Shown one piece after another: positions 12,227-24,461 of a stretch of 64,000 bases of DNA. The translations under genes and the position numbers were made by a program. The notes beneath the pieces were generated by a model. That model had not been told where the DNA came from, did no database searches, and saw only the letters and a program-made list of their open reading frames with translations. Numbering within the stretch: position 1 is the first letter of the stretch; each line of letters starts with the position of its first letter. This DNA comes from Ipomoea triloba (lineage: Eukaryota > Streptophyta > Magnoliopsida > Solanales > Convolvulaceae), in assembly GCF_003576645.1 (NCBI RefSeq), contig NC_044916.1, positions 6,506,941 to 6,570,940 of the forward strand. The letters run 5' to 3'.

Positions 12227-12515
12227 GGCCCTGTTTGGTAAATGGTTGTTGGCTGATTAGGTTGGCTGTTTGGGCTAGAAGGTATGATTTGTTGATAATA
12301 TTAGCTGATTGTATAAAGTTGTTTGCTAAATTAGCTGTTAGCTGATAGCTGTTTGGTATAATTTCTTTTCTCAAAAAGCTAATTGAAAAGACTGCTTTGA
12401 GTAGCCTTTTGAATTTTAGCATTTTGGAGTTACAAAAAAACTTATTAACCAAACAACTAATAGTGGTCAAATAAGCCAAAATTAGTTGATAGGCTGATAA
12501 TTTACCAACCATGAC
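12227..12515. mobile_element. Diverged MITE (GGCCCTGTTTGGTA end)
   Basis: Left terminus ggccctgtttggta; the right end reversed reads gtcatggttggta, a weak partner. The interior has repeated 'agctgttagctgat'-like words as in the element at 5885-6503. No clean target duplication. Confidence 0.4.
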
Positions 12516-12871
12516 TAATATAATTGATGAAGTAGAATTTGGGAGCCCCATAGTAGAACTCTTCCTCATATTTAACATTCACTTACACCTTTTTGTGGTT
12601 TAATTTATAATAGGGGTAGATTGTAGTTTTGATCAATCATTGTATGTACAATAGTCTTTTTTTTTTTAATGTCAATTAATTCGATCCTTTCTTAATTGTT
12701 TATCTTGTTGTAAGACTATATATATTTATACCCGTAATTAGTGATCTTGTAAAATCACTATAAACCTTGCTCTAATATCAGCTCATTATTAGAGGTCATT
12801 CAATTAGCATTTATGCATAAATATATTATTTGTTTAGAAGTGTTCCTTCTTGGAAACACATATATTAATAT

Positions 12872-13411
12872 ATGAAAATTGGAAAAAATTTGTGTGAGAC
12901 CGTCTCACTGTGAGACGTGTCGGGTCGGGTCAATGTGAAAAAAAAAATGATTCTTATATGCACAAATATCATATTTATATGCTAAAAATGTAATACTAAT
13001 GAGGAATAAAATTTTTGTTACTTATAATGACAAATGTAATATTTTTAAGGGAAAATGTAATACTTTTACATTTCGATTTAAAAGTATTACATTTTTCCTC
13101 AAAAGTATTATATTTTTCCTTATAAGTAAGGGGAACATTACTTATTATGGAAAATGTAATACTTTTGACGGAAAATATGATACTTTTACATCAAAATGCA
13201 AAATTATTACTATACATTTTTATTCAAAAGTATTACATCTTGCTTTATAAGTGACAAAAATTTTATTCCTAATTAGTATTACACTTGAGCATATAAGTAT
13301 GGCATTTGCGCATATAAGTATGACATTTGCAAGTTGATTCAATCCAACCCGACCCGTCTCACGAATAAAGATCCGTGAGACGGTTTCACACAAGTGTGAC
13401 CCATGAAAATT
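12872..13411. mobile_element. Foldback Mutator-like MITE with 9-bp TSD
   Basis: The body 12881-13402 is flanked by the identical 9-mer atgaaaatt (12872-12880 and 13403-13411), the duplication length of Mutator-like elements. The termini hold ttgtgtgagaccgtctcac (12890-12908) and its near-perfect reverse complement at 13375-13393 (18 of 19). Matching continues inward, for example 'ggaataaaatttttgt' on the left and its complement near 13255-13270. Nearly the whole element could fold into one stem. No protein is encoded. Confidence 0.85.
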
Positions 13412-13640
13412 TGGTATGTAAATGAGCTATTAACACAATAATTCACACATATATAACATACTGTACACTTTAATACTTTCGTTGTTACCTTTATTTTTGT
13501 TTGTGTTTAACTACAAACTAGTGTTTGACAGCTGTGTACTCATTTTTAATTTGTAAGTAGTAATAATAATGGACCGTCGTTCTCTATAAAATTTTGCTGA
13601 ACAGGCAAGCCTATGAGTAGTATACATAATATAAGTCAGA

Positions 13641-13878
13641 ACGGGTAGTTTAGTTGATTTCTTGTGATAAATTATGGGCAAGAACGTAAGATTGAGCTTA
13701 GTTTCGTAATTGCAATTTGAAAGTTACATCCAATGTGATGAATTCCTCGTAGGCACCAGACACGGGTCCTCTTACCTAATGGGTCGTTGAGTCACGATGA
13801 TTTACCACCTCCATAAATCCTGTCAGGTTGGAGCTGGTGTGGACCTTCGGACAATAAATTTCGTTTTTTGTGGGCAAG
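13641..13878 (+). mobile_element. SINE, family shared with Mpv17 intron 1
   Basis: Box-A-like GGTAGTTTAGTTGATT at the start. The body shares 'ggtcct', 'cacctaatggg', 'gatttaccacctcca', 'aaatttcg' and 'tttttgtgggcaag' in order with 49191-49374. It is a noncoding retroposon with a tRNA-like head. Confidence 0.65.
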
Positions 13879-13879
13879 T

Positions 13880-15340
13880 ATACATAATATAAGTATACAT
13901 CAAATAAGTACACCTAATTAATACACAATATAAGTATTAAATAAGTGTTGATTATATTTGATTTGTCTTTTTTGAGCTAGCTATAAAGTGCAATATGGAA
14001 CTTTGATTTTTTGAGAATATTTTGATTAAAAAAAACGTTGGGGAAACGGCTGCCCTAATTGAATTTGGTTGGTAGAAGGCCAGAAGTTAGGTTCACCAAC
14101 TCAGAAGCCACATTTTCTAAAGTGGATTTAATAGTTAATAATAGTGCATGCGAGTTTGTGGTTTAATTTCACTCCATGCTTACGCAACCCACATGCAACT
14201 TCCATCTTTTCACCCTTCTAAATTCCTCTACGTACTCAGCTCCCCATGCACGTTTCCATCAATTTCAAATTTCTTTCCAATTATTATTATTATTATTACC
14301 TTTTAATATAATCCTATGTATTTCTCAAAATTGAAAAAAAAAAGTATGTAGAGATATTTTGTTGATGTCATCAACTAATTGAATAAAGAATGGAAAGAAA
14401 GAGTATTTGACAAAAACTATGATCAACTAATCCAAAGCTGTAGAATCCTCGCCCAAGAGTGTTGGAGGAAGAGTAAATCGCGAGTCGTCCAATTATTTCT
14501 TAGTTTTTACAACCTGCATGTGCACTCGGCACATAAAGAGTCTTCATCCTATATACAGAGTATTTGTTTTTAGGTATAGACGTATAGTAATACAATAAAA
14601 ATGAACTTGCATCAAAATATAATAAATCTACTTAAATAAATTTGTAATACAATAAAAATGAAAATGCAGAGTATAACTAAATGTATGTGGACCATAATTT
14701 ACAGTGTAATGATTGATATATGCCCCTTCACCTACTGAGTTTAGTAGACCCAATGAAAATAATGATCAGAATATTGTACTTTGTTACAACCCGGTGCAGG
14801 AGAATGATTTGGTCAAATTAGTCATGGGAAAATTGGTAATGCCAATTACATTAGCAAATTATATATGGAGTAAATAGATGAATACATCTTCACCGTTTTA
14901 CCCTAAAAAAATTCATCTCTCCACGAATAATTATTAGAGCAATGCCCGCAATCCATCTACTGTTAGATCCGACCTCATACTGTGACCTCCAGTCATAATC
15001 TTTAAATTAGGTAACAAACTAATTACACTAACCTCGAGAGTTATTGCTGATAATTCTTTTGACACTATATGAGGCACAACATTTTTCATTATGAAACTTC
15101 ATTTTTCAACTTGAATTAATTTCTCATCCGCATATTGTCTATTTTGAGCGTTGTAGTGTATAAATATATAAGTTTCATCTCCGTGCCGCCTAAGAATCCG
15201 AATCTAATTGGATCCAATCCAAATTGGTAACGAATTTCCCTCAAAATAATGAATCAAAATGATTATTCACATGTCACGGTTTATGTCAACTTTTCATCAA
15301 TTCCATTTCATATTCATATTTAAATTCTCGAATTTATGTT
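13880..15340. other. Intergenic, no gene recognised
   Basis: AT-rich, with a short (ATT)n at about 14281-14297 and chance ORFs up to 64 codons. Confidence 0.45.
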
Positions 15341-16254
15341 GAATTAATTAACTCTAATAAAAATCATAATAGTAGAAAATAATAGATGGAGAAACACGAA
15401 CAGCAATAATAACAAAATGCAAATTATATATATGCTTTGAGAAGCTGACGTGGGTGGGCATGCGCGCACCACCCTTATATAATCCTTCACCTCCATGATT
15501 GTTTCTTTTGAAAACCCTCTTTTTCTTTTTTTCTTTAACCACTCAGTTGTAAACGTGCCCTATCATTGTTTTATTTTTCTTTTCAATATATCTTTTTTGA
15601 GGAATGCCAAAAATAGTATAGTGGGTAACGAATTGAAATATTTAATAGCATTATTAGGCAGTATATATGTGAGTTTAAACATAATGTTATAGAAGGTGAT
15701 GACTGTCCAGTATCGGCTCACCAGTTGTTTGCACTTGTCAATGATACTCCTTAAAGGTCCCCTCGGTATCACGGCACCTTCCATCCATTCTATACGGCAT
15801 GTCTTTCGCCAACAAAACACAATGACAAACTTCCTTAATTGCTAAGAGCACTCTCAAGAAAAATGTCGTGTGGCAAGAGTGGATTGAGAGGTGATCGTGT
15901 TGTATAAGAGTGCTAAACATGGGCACTGGGGCACTCTCCCTCCTTTGGATTTCCAAAAAAAAAGAAGGGAAAAGGGTCAAATACAATCTTGAACTTTTGA
16001 TAAGAACTTGTGGGTAACCTGTAATTGCAGGCCAATTAGATTTCCAGAGAACATCCGGCCAAAATCGACAACCGGTTAGTATTTTGCTTTAGTTATTATT
16101 GCATTTACTTTTTCGACCTTTAATTATTTGCTTTAGTTAGATTTTAGAGTTAGAGTGTGAAGCTGAGTGCTTTGATTTTCAAGAGGTTTGTTTAGGGAAA
16201 ACTTAGTCTATATATATATTTTGGTTTGAAGAGTGTGGGGGATTGTAATACAAT
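15341..16254. other. Intergenic and 3' flank of the pectate lyase gene
   Basis: Short ORFs of 62-85 codons on both strands overlap between 15354 and 15986 without recognisable motifs. The 16000-16254 part is the likely 3' untranslated/terminator side of the minus-strand lyase gene. I could not choose a polyadenylation signal. Confidence 0.4.
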
Positions 16255-17730
16255 CTAACAGACCGATCCTATCTTGCAATTAAGCACCCCTGCGAACCTA
16301 GTAAGCCAAGTCACTTCCTCAGCTCTGAATGTCTTCACCCCATCGTACAATTCGTTGTGCTTTTTCATGAAATTCGGATCTCCAGACTGAACAAAGAAAG
16401 CTCCGTTCATATATATATCTCCCTGCGATCTCCAATTCCACTTCTTCCATTCCGCAGGAGTCCCCGCAGCTCTATGAGTTATCTCTCTTTTGTGTATGTC
16501 AAGAGGAGCGATGAATCGATTCCCCTGACTGATAATGGTGGGGTGAGCACTCCCTCCAATGGCGTACATGTTCCAGTGCGTGTAATCGTTGTTCACAACA
16601 TGGATATATCCGAACCGACACCTCGGCATCCTCTGAATCAATCTCTTCCCGAAGTGGTTGAATGCGAGCGTGACTTGCATTATTTCATCTTTGGGGGACA
16701 TATCGTTGGCGCCGAATAGCATCACGTCGTTATGATCCGTGAAGTGGCCGTTCGAAATTGTGATGGCCGTGGAGGCTTCGATCGCGTCGATGAGCCCGTC
16801 GTAACAGTTTTTCATGGACACGTGGTCGATCCAGACGTTGGAAGAGCCGAAGATGGAGATCCCGTCGCCGTCGCTCTGGGTTCGGAGTCCGAAGTGGTCT
16901 ATAGCGTCGCGTACCATGCCGCCGTTTCCTTGGACGATGTCGTGGACGTGGATCCCGTGGATGATCACGTTCTTCACGAACTGCATGGTTATCCCGGCCC
17001 CACCGATGATGTAGACCTGGGCCCCACGCCCGTCGATCGTCTTATCGCCTTGCATGAGGAGCTCCTGCTGGAGCCTGATGGTCATGTCTCGTCCGAAGAT
17101 TATCCACAAGGGTTTCTTCTGGATGACCGCGTGTCTTAGGGTTCCGGGTTTGGGGTTTGCTTGATCATCGGAGCTGTCAGTAACGGTGTAGAACGGCCCG
17201 TTCTTGCCGCCTTTGGTTTTGTACCCAAACCCCATTCCGCAATCCGCTAACCTCTTCCGATTGGTAGCCCAGTCGGCGTGGCAACGCCAGCAACGATCGA
17301 TCGGGTTTGTGGCATTACACGGCCCATGGTACTTTTTTGAACCCAAAAGATGCCTCGTTGTGCTATTCTCCATTGATGTCGTCGTCAAATCCTTCCCTTC
17401 TAATAGTGCCCTGCAGGATTTTATATATATCAAACCTTAATTAATTAATTAATTAAACTTGTGAGCATAAATATAATATAAACATAAATGTGTGTAGTCC
17501 AACTAACTAGATTACTAACACCAAATTAAACATATATACCTTCGAACTTCGAGATTCAAGGCGGTTGAAATGTTATGTGGATTGGGTTCATAAGCCTGTT
17601 GGGCATGTTCCCAGGCTTCAGCTGCTCGCCTCCGCCACACCTCATCAAACTCACCAATGTGACCAACTGATGCGGGGATTATCGCCGCAAGAGTAACCAC
17701 AACCAAGAAGAAACAATAATATCCCTTCAT
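16255..17730 (-). CDS. Pectate lyase (PL1 family) with N-terminal Pec_lyase_N domain
   Basis: Two exons: 17540-17730 and 16255-17410, joined across a 129-bp GT-AG intron, giving 448 residues. Pectate lyases cleave de-esterified pectin by beta-elimination in the cell wall and need calcium. Residues 1-23 form a secretion signal (hydrophobic [14 protein letters not shown]). Residues 25-70 match the Pec_lyase_N type ([20 protein letters not shown]) seen in pollen-expressed lyases such as LAT59. NPIDRCWRC is at 99-107. The catalytic domain follows with DGDGISIFG (244-252), WIDH (257-260), DGLID (268-272), [12 protein letters not shown] (286-297) and QRMPRCRFG (323-331). The calcium-site aspartates and active-site arginine region look intact. 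Oddity: WIDHVS has Val where most plant members have Cys. A pollen role is inference from domain type only. Confidence 0.95.
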
Positions 17731-17922
17731 TTTGATGGGTATTTTTTTTTTTTTCTAAATAAAAAATTATATTATTTTGATAGGGGTTGAACCGCTGTTT
17801 TGGGTTCAACCCTTTTGAATTGATCCGACTGAACCTCAACTCTTGATCTTAATTCAGAGAGGTTTGGTCGTAACAACGGTGTTTATTGAGTGAATGAATG
17901 AAGAATGTCTTTACTACTGAAT

Positions 17923-17930
17923 TATTTATA
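17923..17930 (-). promoter_or_regulatory. Candidate TATA box of the pectate lyase gene
   Basis: TATAAATA on the minus strand, about 193 bp upstream of the ATG. That would give a 5' leader of about 160 nt. An upstream ATG at 17839 (minus) opens a 62-codon frame that overlaps the main start, so either the leader is spliced or translation leaks past it. Unproven. Confidence 0.45.
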
Positions 17931-18735
17931 TTGACATATATTGATTTTAGGCCACAACTAAATCCTAGAAAAGTGGCATTGCCACTCATTTTTCTTGCGG
18001 TAAACTTCCTGACATCTACAGAACGAAAATAGGGAAAAAAAAAGTTTATAAAGTAAAAAGTGAATTGGTCAAAAATTTTTATCCCACTTTAAAGGATGTT
18101 TTAACTTTTAAGGTACTCCACAAGTATTTAAAAAAAAAAAAAAAAAACTAATGTGAAACAACCCAATAAAATCACTCTTCTTGATCAAATGTTGAGACGT
18201 GAAGAGCTTATTAATTAGCCGGCTCATAATATAGTGACAAAGATGTGAAAAAAATATTAATATTAATGAACCAACATCTATATGAAATATTCAACAACAT
18301 AATTAGCTGCACGACATATGAAACAATATATTAATATTAATGAACCAACATCCATATGAAATATTCAACAATGTAATGTAAGACATATGAAATTGTTCAT
18401 TGAAATGGTGTTGCTACTTTCTGATGAACCAAAATTAACACTTATTAGAGATTGGATATAATTAGTTTTCCTTGTGGTATAATAAGATTTTTTTTTTGAA
18501 AAGTATAATACGATTAATTAAATAAGGTAAATAATATTTTTTTTTCGCCACGAGATATAATCGTACGTTAGTACAATTCCCAAATTAAAAGCGATGGAAT
18601 TGCATTCACATGTGACGTTAACGTTACTACTTCATGTATAAAAGTCTTGAAAGCTTGCAAGAGTTGAATTTCAAATATACTTTGTCGAGCAAAGGGATTC
18701 TAGATATATTTTTGTGGGCTCAAATTTATTTAAAA
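17931..18735. other. Intergenic, with a 73-bp tandem duplication
   Basis: 'atattaatattaatgaacc' plus about 50 following bases occurs near 18254 and again near 18327. Otherwise AT-rich without a gene. Confidence 0.5.
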
Positions 18736-18736
18736 G

Positions 18737-18777
<41 letters not shown>

Positions 18778-18815
18778 TATTATTATTATTATTACTACTA
18801 CTACTACTACTACTA
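18737..18815. repeat. (TTA)n / (CTA)n microsatellite
   Basis: Trinucleotide array TTA changing to CTA at its right end. Confidence 0.95.
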
Positions 18816-18834
18816 GGCATTTTTATGCACAATA

Positions 18835-19786
18835 TGGTCAAAGTGGTGTTACCTAAACTTTTAAATTAATCACCCATAGTCCTTAGACTTTCAAATTATT
18901 ACCACTCATGTTCCAAGTTAACCACCCATGGTCCTTCAACTTTCAAAACTTAACCAAGGCATACTAAGCCTGCGCTCGGCCATGTTGAGGACGAAGAGCT
19001 CGAGCATCGCGAGACCAAGGCACATTGAGCCCAAGCTCTATCACTTTGACTGATAAGCTAACTATCCTAGCAAAGGTGTTATGCAAAAGTCAACAGAGCC
19101 AGGAGCTCAGTGTTATTTAGGTCAAATTATAATGAGGGAAAATATGCATGGTATGAAGTGTTTCAACAGTATGGAGAAGATTTTATCGGCAATATAATAA
19201 AGATGGAGGTGGCCCCAGAATGGCTAGCCTTTAGGGGTGACCAGAATCTGGAATGGAAGCTGCGTTTCAATTCCCAACTTTAATTAAATCAGTGGGACAT
19301 TCATGTTGCCTTCATCATAGACCAGTGTCCACATTTCATCTCAATTTCACCATCAATTATCTACACTACTCCTACTCAAATTGATTTGATTTCAAATCCC
19401 GTTTTTGCTAGAAATGTTGTCTTTGACTCTTTGTAATGTATTACAAGTTTACAACTATATCAAATTAATATTGAATAAACTTTTCGATTAGGTTAAAATT
19501 TAATTAAATTACATATCATCAATATGTAATAGTATAATAGGACTTCGATCATAAGAAGTTGTAGAAGGATAGTTAAACTTAAAAGAGACACCACTTGTTA
19601 GATTGATTTTTTACGTGACGCATTATTCATAGAATGAAAATAGAGCGAACAGGAATATGAATTGAGAAGGAAAGGAACATAACAGAAATATAATAGAAAT
19701 GTTATTAGGTGTAGACGTGTCCACACTTTTTGTAGGAGATGTGTTCTGACCTGAATCATATCCTTGTACATAAACACACACACACA
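18835..19786. other. Intergenic with transposon-terminus-like text
   Basis: 18840-18960 repeats 'catagtccttagactttcaa'-type phrases common in ends of Mutator-like MITEs. Nothing else was recognised up to 19786. Confidence 0.35.
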
Positions 19787-19900
19787 CTAGTTTCACACGC
19801 GCATTGCGGGATTGATTTAATGCTCAATATTTGTATTTAAATAAGTAATTCAAAGTATATAAATGCAAGATTATATATGAGAAGTTCATTATAGTTGACA
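19787..19900 (-). mobile_element. Helitron-like 3' terminus
   Basis: On the minus strand it ends ...gcaatgcgcgtgtgaaaCTAG followed by T. This is the CTRR end with a short imperfect hairpin some 10 bases inside that marks plant Helitrons. The subterminal text matches 8300-8385. The 5' end was not located, so only the end is annotated. Confidence 0.5.
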
Positions 19901-20325
19901 TTAAAATTAATGTTTAATTTGCACTTTTCTAAAAACAATTATCTAAATACTTATTGTAGTTGGTATGGTATTAGATACTATATGCTACTTTTGGTTGGAA
20001 TTAGTCTAAGTTTTGTTAATTCGCTTTTGGATAGGTTTGTCATTGTTTTCGTCTTCATTTATTATCCGCTTCTTTATTGTTGGTAGTGTCTCATGTGCAA
20101 TTGGGTTATTGGTGTTAATTAGCTAGTTTGCGAAAAGAACATATTTTGTCTAATTAGTCTTGTTACATTAAAGAAATAGATGCATAGAATCTCTAAGTTG
20201 ATTCCTTATACTAATATTAATAAAATTGATCCTGTCATATTTAGACATTGATCATCCTACATTGATAGACCAAATTAGTCCACATTTATCACGAGAACTG
20301 AAACCTAATTTACATTTGATCATAT

Positions 20326-20336
<11 letters not shown>

Positions 20337-20396
<60 letters not shown>
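20337..20396. repeat. (TA)n microsatellite
   Basis: TA array preceding the first copy of a duplicated segment. Confidence 0.95.
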
Positions 20397-20398
<2 letters not shown>

Positions 20399-20722
20399 GA
20401 TATTTTTGGCATTTTAAATAATTAATTATTTCTAATGTGGTAAGAATAGCTAATAGGATTAGGAATCTTGGGATTAGGAATGACTATTTTTGTTGCAATG
20501 GAATAAGTGAATAACCAATTCTATAAAATTATATTACATGACATAAATAGTGATATTTTATTACCGATATATTCCGCGAACCCAATGCCATATGAGGATG
20601 GACTTCCCTATTAGGCTTGGATACATGCCTATCATTGGTACTCATATTGATAATCAATTTATATTAATTAGTTGATACATTATTAGATATTCTTGAGGGT
20701 ATTACCCATCAATCTAGGACAG

Positions 20723-20766
<44 letters not shown>

Positions 20767-20767
20767 N

Positions 20768-20840
<73 letters not shown>

Positions 20841-21150
20841 GAGATAATAGGATGGGGAATGTTGGGATTAGGAATGACCATTTTTGTTGCAATGAGATTA
20901 GAATTAGTGAATAATCAATTCCATAAAGTTATATTACATGACATGCATAAAAAAAAATGATATGTTATTACTGATCTATTCCGTAAACTAAAATGCCATA
21001 TGATGATATTAGGATGGACTCCTCTCTTAGGCTGGGATATATACATGCATATATCATTGGTACTCATATTGATAATCAATTTGTATTAATTAGCTAACAC
21101 ATTATTAGATATTCTTGGGGGTATTACCCATCTAGGATAGCCCGAGGTTT
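20397..21150. repeat. Segmental tandem duplication, offset about 394 bp, with AT array
   Basis: 20470-20716 is repeated with small indels at 20864-21143. Shared blocks include 'gggattaggaatgac', 'tattacatgaca', 'aatgccatatga', 'tcattggtactcatattgat' and 'gggtattacccatc'. A (TA)n array precedes each copy. Noncoding. Confidence 0.85.
20726..20838. repeat. (AT)n microsatellite containing an N
   Basis: About 113 bp of AT with one ambiguous base at 20767. The length is probably not reliable in the assembly. Confidence 0.95.
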
Positions 21151-21402
21151 AGGTAGTGTTAAGATCTTTGTGCTTCAAACTCAATCCATTATTAATAAGA
21201 GATAATACTATTTTACTACGTTGACTATTCAAATTAAATAATTTTACTTTAGATCGTCGATTATTAATTCAATCATTTTTTTCTAATTGACTAAATTATG
21301 TTTAATTAAAATATTTAAAAATATCTTAACTTTCACTGACCTTCACCATTTTCCAAAATCTATTTTTCAAATCTGCATAAAAAAATTCAAAGAATAATAC
21401 CT

Positions 21403-21656
21403 CCACTAGTCAGGCCGGATTTTAAGGTGTGCAAGATGTGCAACAGCACAGGGTCCCAAAATATTGGGGGCCCCTAGTTCAGCCATGGCCTAATAGTTAG
21501 TATATGTATTTGTGATTATATTGGCCCAAATTAGGTTTTTTGCATTTTTCTCTTTGCAATTTTTCTTCAATTCGCAGTTTATTTATACTTTGATAGAGTC
21601 TCACTCATTTACTAGTACAGGATCACGCGAATCAAAAAATCGGCCCTGCCACTAGT
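21403..21656. mobile_element. hAT-type MITE with 8-bp TSD
   Basis: The body is 21411-21648. Ends caggccggatttt and (reversed) cagggccgatttttt are an imperfect terminal inverted repeat. The flanks are the identical octamer ccactagt at 21403-21410 and 21649-21656. The termini match the larger element at 4612-5079, so both belong to one hAT family. Confidence 0.87.
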
Positions 21657-22049
21657 CCACTTGATAGGGGTTTTCCAACTATAAAGTTAGTCAATAAACT
21701 AGTTCGAAGTATATATAAAGGTTGAATAGTGTATGATATGTAGAATAATGGTAGAATGAGGAGAGAATTGAAGGGTATTATTGATGAAAGATGTATTACA
21801 AAGTTAGGGGACAAGATCCCTATTTATTCTAGTAGATCCTTGACTCTTTAGACAAAGCAAGGTCATGCAAGGTTCCTTTAATTTTAGGACAAGAACGCTA
21901 TTCCTATTCCTTCTACACTCTTGTTGTCTTAGACATATTAGGAATACTTATTAGGATTACCTTGCATCTTAGGTTATATTGACTTTAGCTTTTCAGTTTT
22001 ACCGGTCCAATTTCATTCTCTCAGCCCATTTCACTCATCAATCTAGGCT

Positions 22050-22365
22050 CAAAATCTTGGCAAATTATTCTGTGGACCCAGCTCCAAAATACACAATTAC
22101 ATAGTACTGAATGTTTATAATTTATATACTGAAGTTTACAACTGAATATTCACAATTTACATACTGATGTTTACAATTCAAATTGTGAACATTCAGTATG
22201 TAAATGGACATGAGTTCACCTTGCAAGGTGGACCCCGGTCTATGATATAACTATTGCAAAATCTTTGACCCTATCAAATTGTGAACATTCAATATGTAAA
22301 CTGTGAACATTCAATTCAATACGTAAATGGATACACGCGTCTATGGTATAACTATTGCGAAATCT
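22050..22365. repeat. Dispersed repeat, relative of 820-1025
   Basis: Contains several forward and reverse copies of 'gaacattcagtatgtaaat' and the phrase gcaaggtggaccccggtctatg (broken here as 'gcaaggtggac' plus 'cccggtctatg'). Both also occur near 840 and in part near 40391. Confidence 0.55.
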
Positions 22366-23640
22366 TTGACCCCATCACCACTAATACAATATATGTTGCC
22401 TTAGATTTGAACTTAAAAAATATTACTTAGGTAAAAGATTGGAATACGACGAGGGTAGGTAGTGCATTAATAAACATTTTGATATTGAAAGCGAAAGTAA
22501 AAGAGATGAATTAAAGGAGATAATAGATTACTAGTGAGCTCACCACCATTCAACTTTATTAATCTTTTTTTTTTTAAATCTAACTTTTAATAATTTGTCA
22601 CTATAAATGCAAAAGACATATCATGATGAGATGATACATGCAAAGATGGCTACGTCCAAAGTGGTCCCAACGCCTTACCCCTAATGTCAAATGTAAGAGT
22701 CGAAAATGATATGATGAGATGAGGTTGTTATCAAAGTGAAAGAGAGGTTTAATAGACAAATTAAGATTTGGAAAACTTGCATTGTAATTCATTGTTTGGT
22801 AACTTTTCCTTTATTCAAGTTGCTAGTGACCACTTACTATCCCAAAAGTTCTATTAATTGGAAGAAAATGGACTAGGCTAGCTGTCCTCAACATTTTTCC
22901 TTTTTCAAAATGGTCAAGTAGACATTTTTATCATCTTTACAAATAAATTGTTTGTCAAACTGACATGCTTTGTCGTTACATCTAAAAAGATTCTTCGATA
23001 CCTTTTCTCATGAACAAAAAAAAGTGTGAATATTTTTATTATATCTAGTGGTTCATCTAGAAAAAGAAGGAAACAAAGTGATTTCTTCTAAAATTGTCTT
23101 TCATCATTTTCTTTGGTTATATAAGAAAGTATGCATTTGAGTTTAAGTTTGATTTTCATTGTGAATAATTATTCTAAAATATGTTAGGCTCATCATTTGC
23201 ATGTAGTTTAGTCCCTTTATTTAATTATGAGTGGATACCTTATATAATTATGATTAAGTTGATACTATTTTTAGTTCATATATTTATCATTTCCAACAAA
23301 AGACGAAATTACCTCGCTCTCAGAGTCCCCATAATCTGATTCAATAGGATAGTGAAAGGATAAATCACGATGACTCAGCCGATTAGGTGGGAGGTTATAT
23401 ATTCATCCTCTTGAGTATGCACTTAGCTGCATATATGAATTTATAATTAATTTTTGTATCGCTTTAATATATAAAATGTTGAATATGTCTCATATAATGA
23501 TAAATAGTTTTGTTCCCGTAGACGTAGCTAGACACATTATCGAATCACGTACGTCTTGTCTTCTCAATTAATAATATAATAGCTTTATTCTCGTGGACGT
23601 AGGCACATTCCCGGAGGCTTCTATATATTTTCCTGCCCAT
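22366..23640. other. Intergenic, no gene recognised
   Basis: AT-rich with chance ORFs only. Confidence 0.45.
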
Positions 23641-23654
23641 CCAATTCGGATCGG

Positions 23655-23740
23655 CAGTATAAGACTATAAGGGGGCGTTGAGATCCCCTTTTAATGAGGG
23701 AGCTCAACGCCCACTTCTTAATAGTTTTACGATGATCCCA
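23655..23740. repeat. Short foldback sequence
   Basis: gggcgttgag (23673-23682) pairs with ctcaacgccc (23703-23712). Flanking 'actataag' / 'cttaatagt' extend the stem imperfectly. It may be a very small MITE or an element end. Confidence 0.55.
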
Positions 23741-23765
23741 CATCAGTTTTTTTTTTAAATTTTAT

Positions 23766-23797
23766 TATTGTTGTTGTTGTTGTTGTTATTATTATTG

Positions 23798-23842
<45 letters not shown>

Positions 23843-23850
23843 TGTTGTTG
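23766..23850. repeat. (TTG)n/(TTA)n microsatellite
   Basis: Mixed trinucleotide array, with a further TTG run to about 23860. Confidence 0.9.
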
Positions 23851-24179
23851 TTGTTGTTGTTATTACCTTAATGATGATGTAGGAGATGAAAATTTGTAGA
23901 CTAAATTTTTGTTACTTAATCAACCAACCTAAATTATACTTTAGCTAATTCGATTAATTGGTCTATAATGAAATTATGATTATATATATATAATTTATTT
24001 TATATTATATATTTGATACAATCATATTATAAAAATCGTGCTACATTTGATGGCTCTTAATGTACAAATAATTGGCTATTGTTGTTAGGGTAGTCATCCG
24101 ATTCATTTGATTAATTTTGAATCAAATTTAGAGATGAAGACACCATATTGATAGATGAACAAGCAATCCCTAGAATGAC

Positions 24180-24461
24180 ATTCTTAGTAACAACTAATTA
24201 CTCGTCACAATTATCATAAATTAGTGACAAAACTTGAAATCAACACAATTATTGTCACAATTTAGTAATTTTTGTTACGGAATTATAGAGCGTCACATAT
24301 ATTTGTAACAATTTCATCACAAAAAATGACAATATTAATGACAATAGTATTTTTTTCTCATAATTGTTTCACATTTATAATGGTACTAATCAATTGTATA
24401 TTTTTTGGCAAAATAAGTTGTCACAAAAGATTTGTCACTAAATGTCTTCATTCTTGTAGTG
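24180..24461 (-). mobile_element. CACTA transposon end with subterminal repeats
   Basis: On the minus strand it starts CACTACAAGAATG at 24461, the classic CACTA terminus. Many direct and inverted copies of 'gtgacaa'/'ttgtcac' follow over about 280 bp, as in CACTA subterminal regions. No transposase or opposite end was identified. Confidence 0.6.

Noticed and set aside
12138..12578. 146-codon minus-strand frame
   Set aside because: Lies across a MITE-like repeat, has no recognisable domain, and similar elements give unrelated frames.
16732..17139. 135-codon plus-strand frame over the pectate lyase gene
   Set aside because: Shadow of the GC-richer coding exon on the opposite strand. The minus-strand product has full family motifs.
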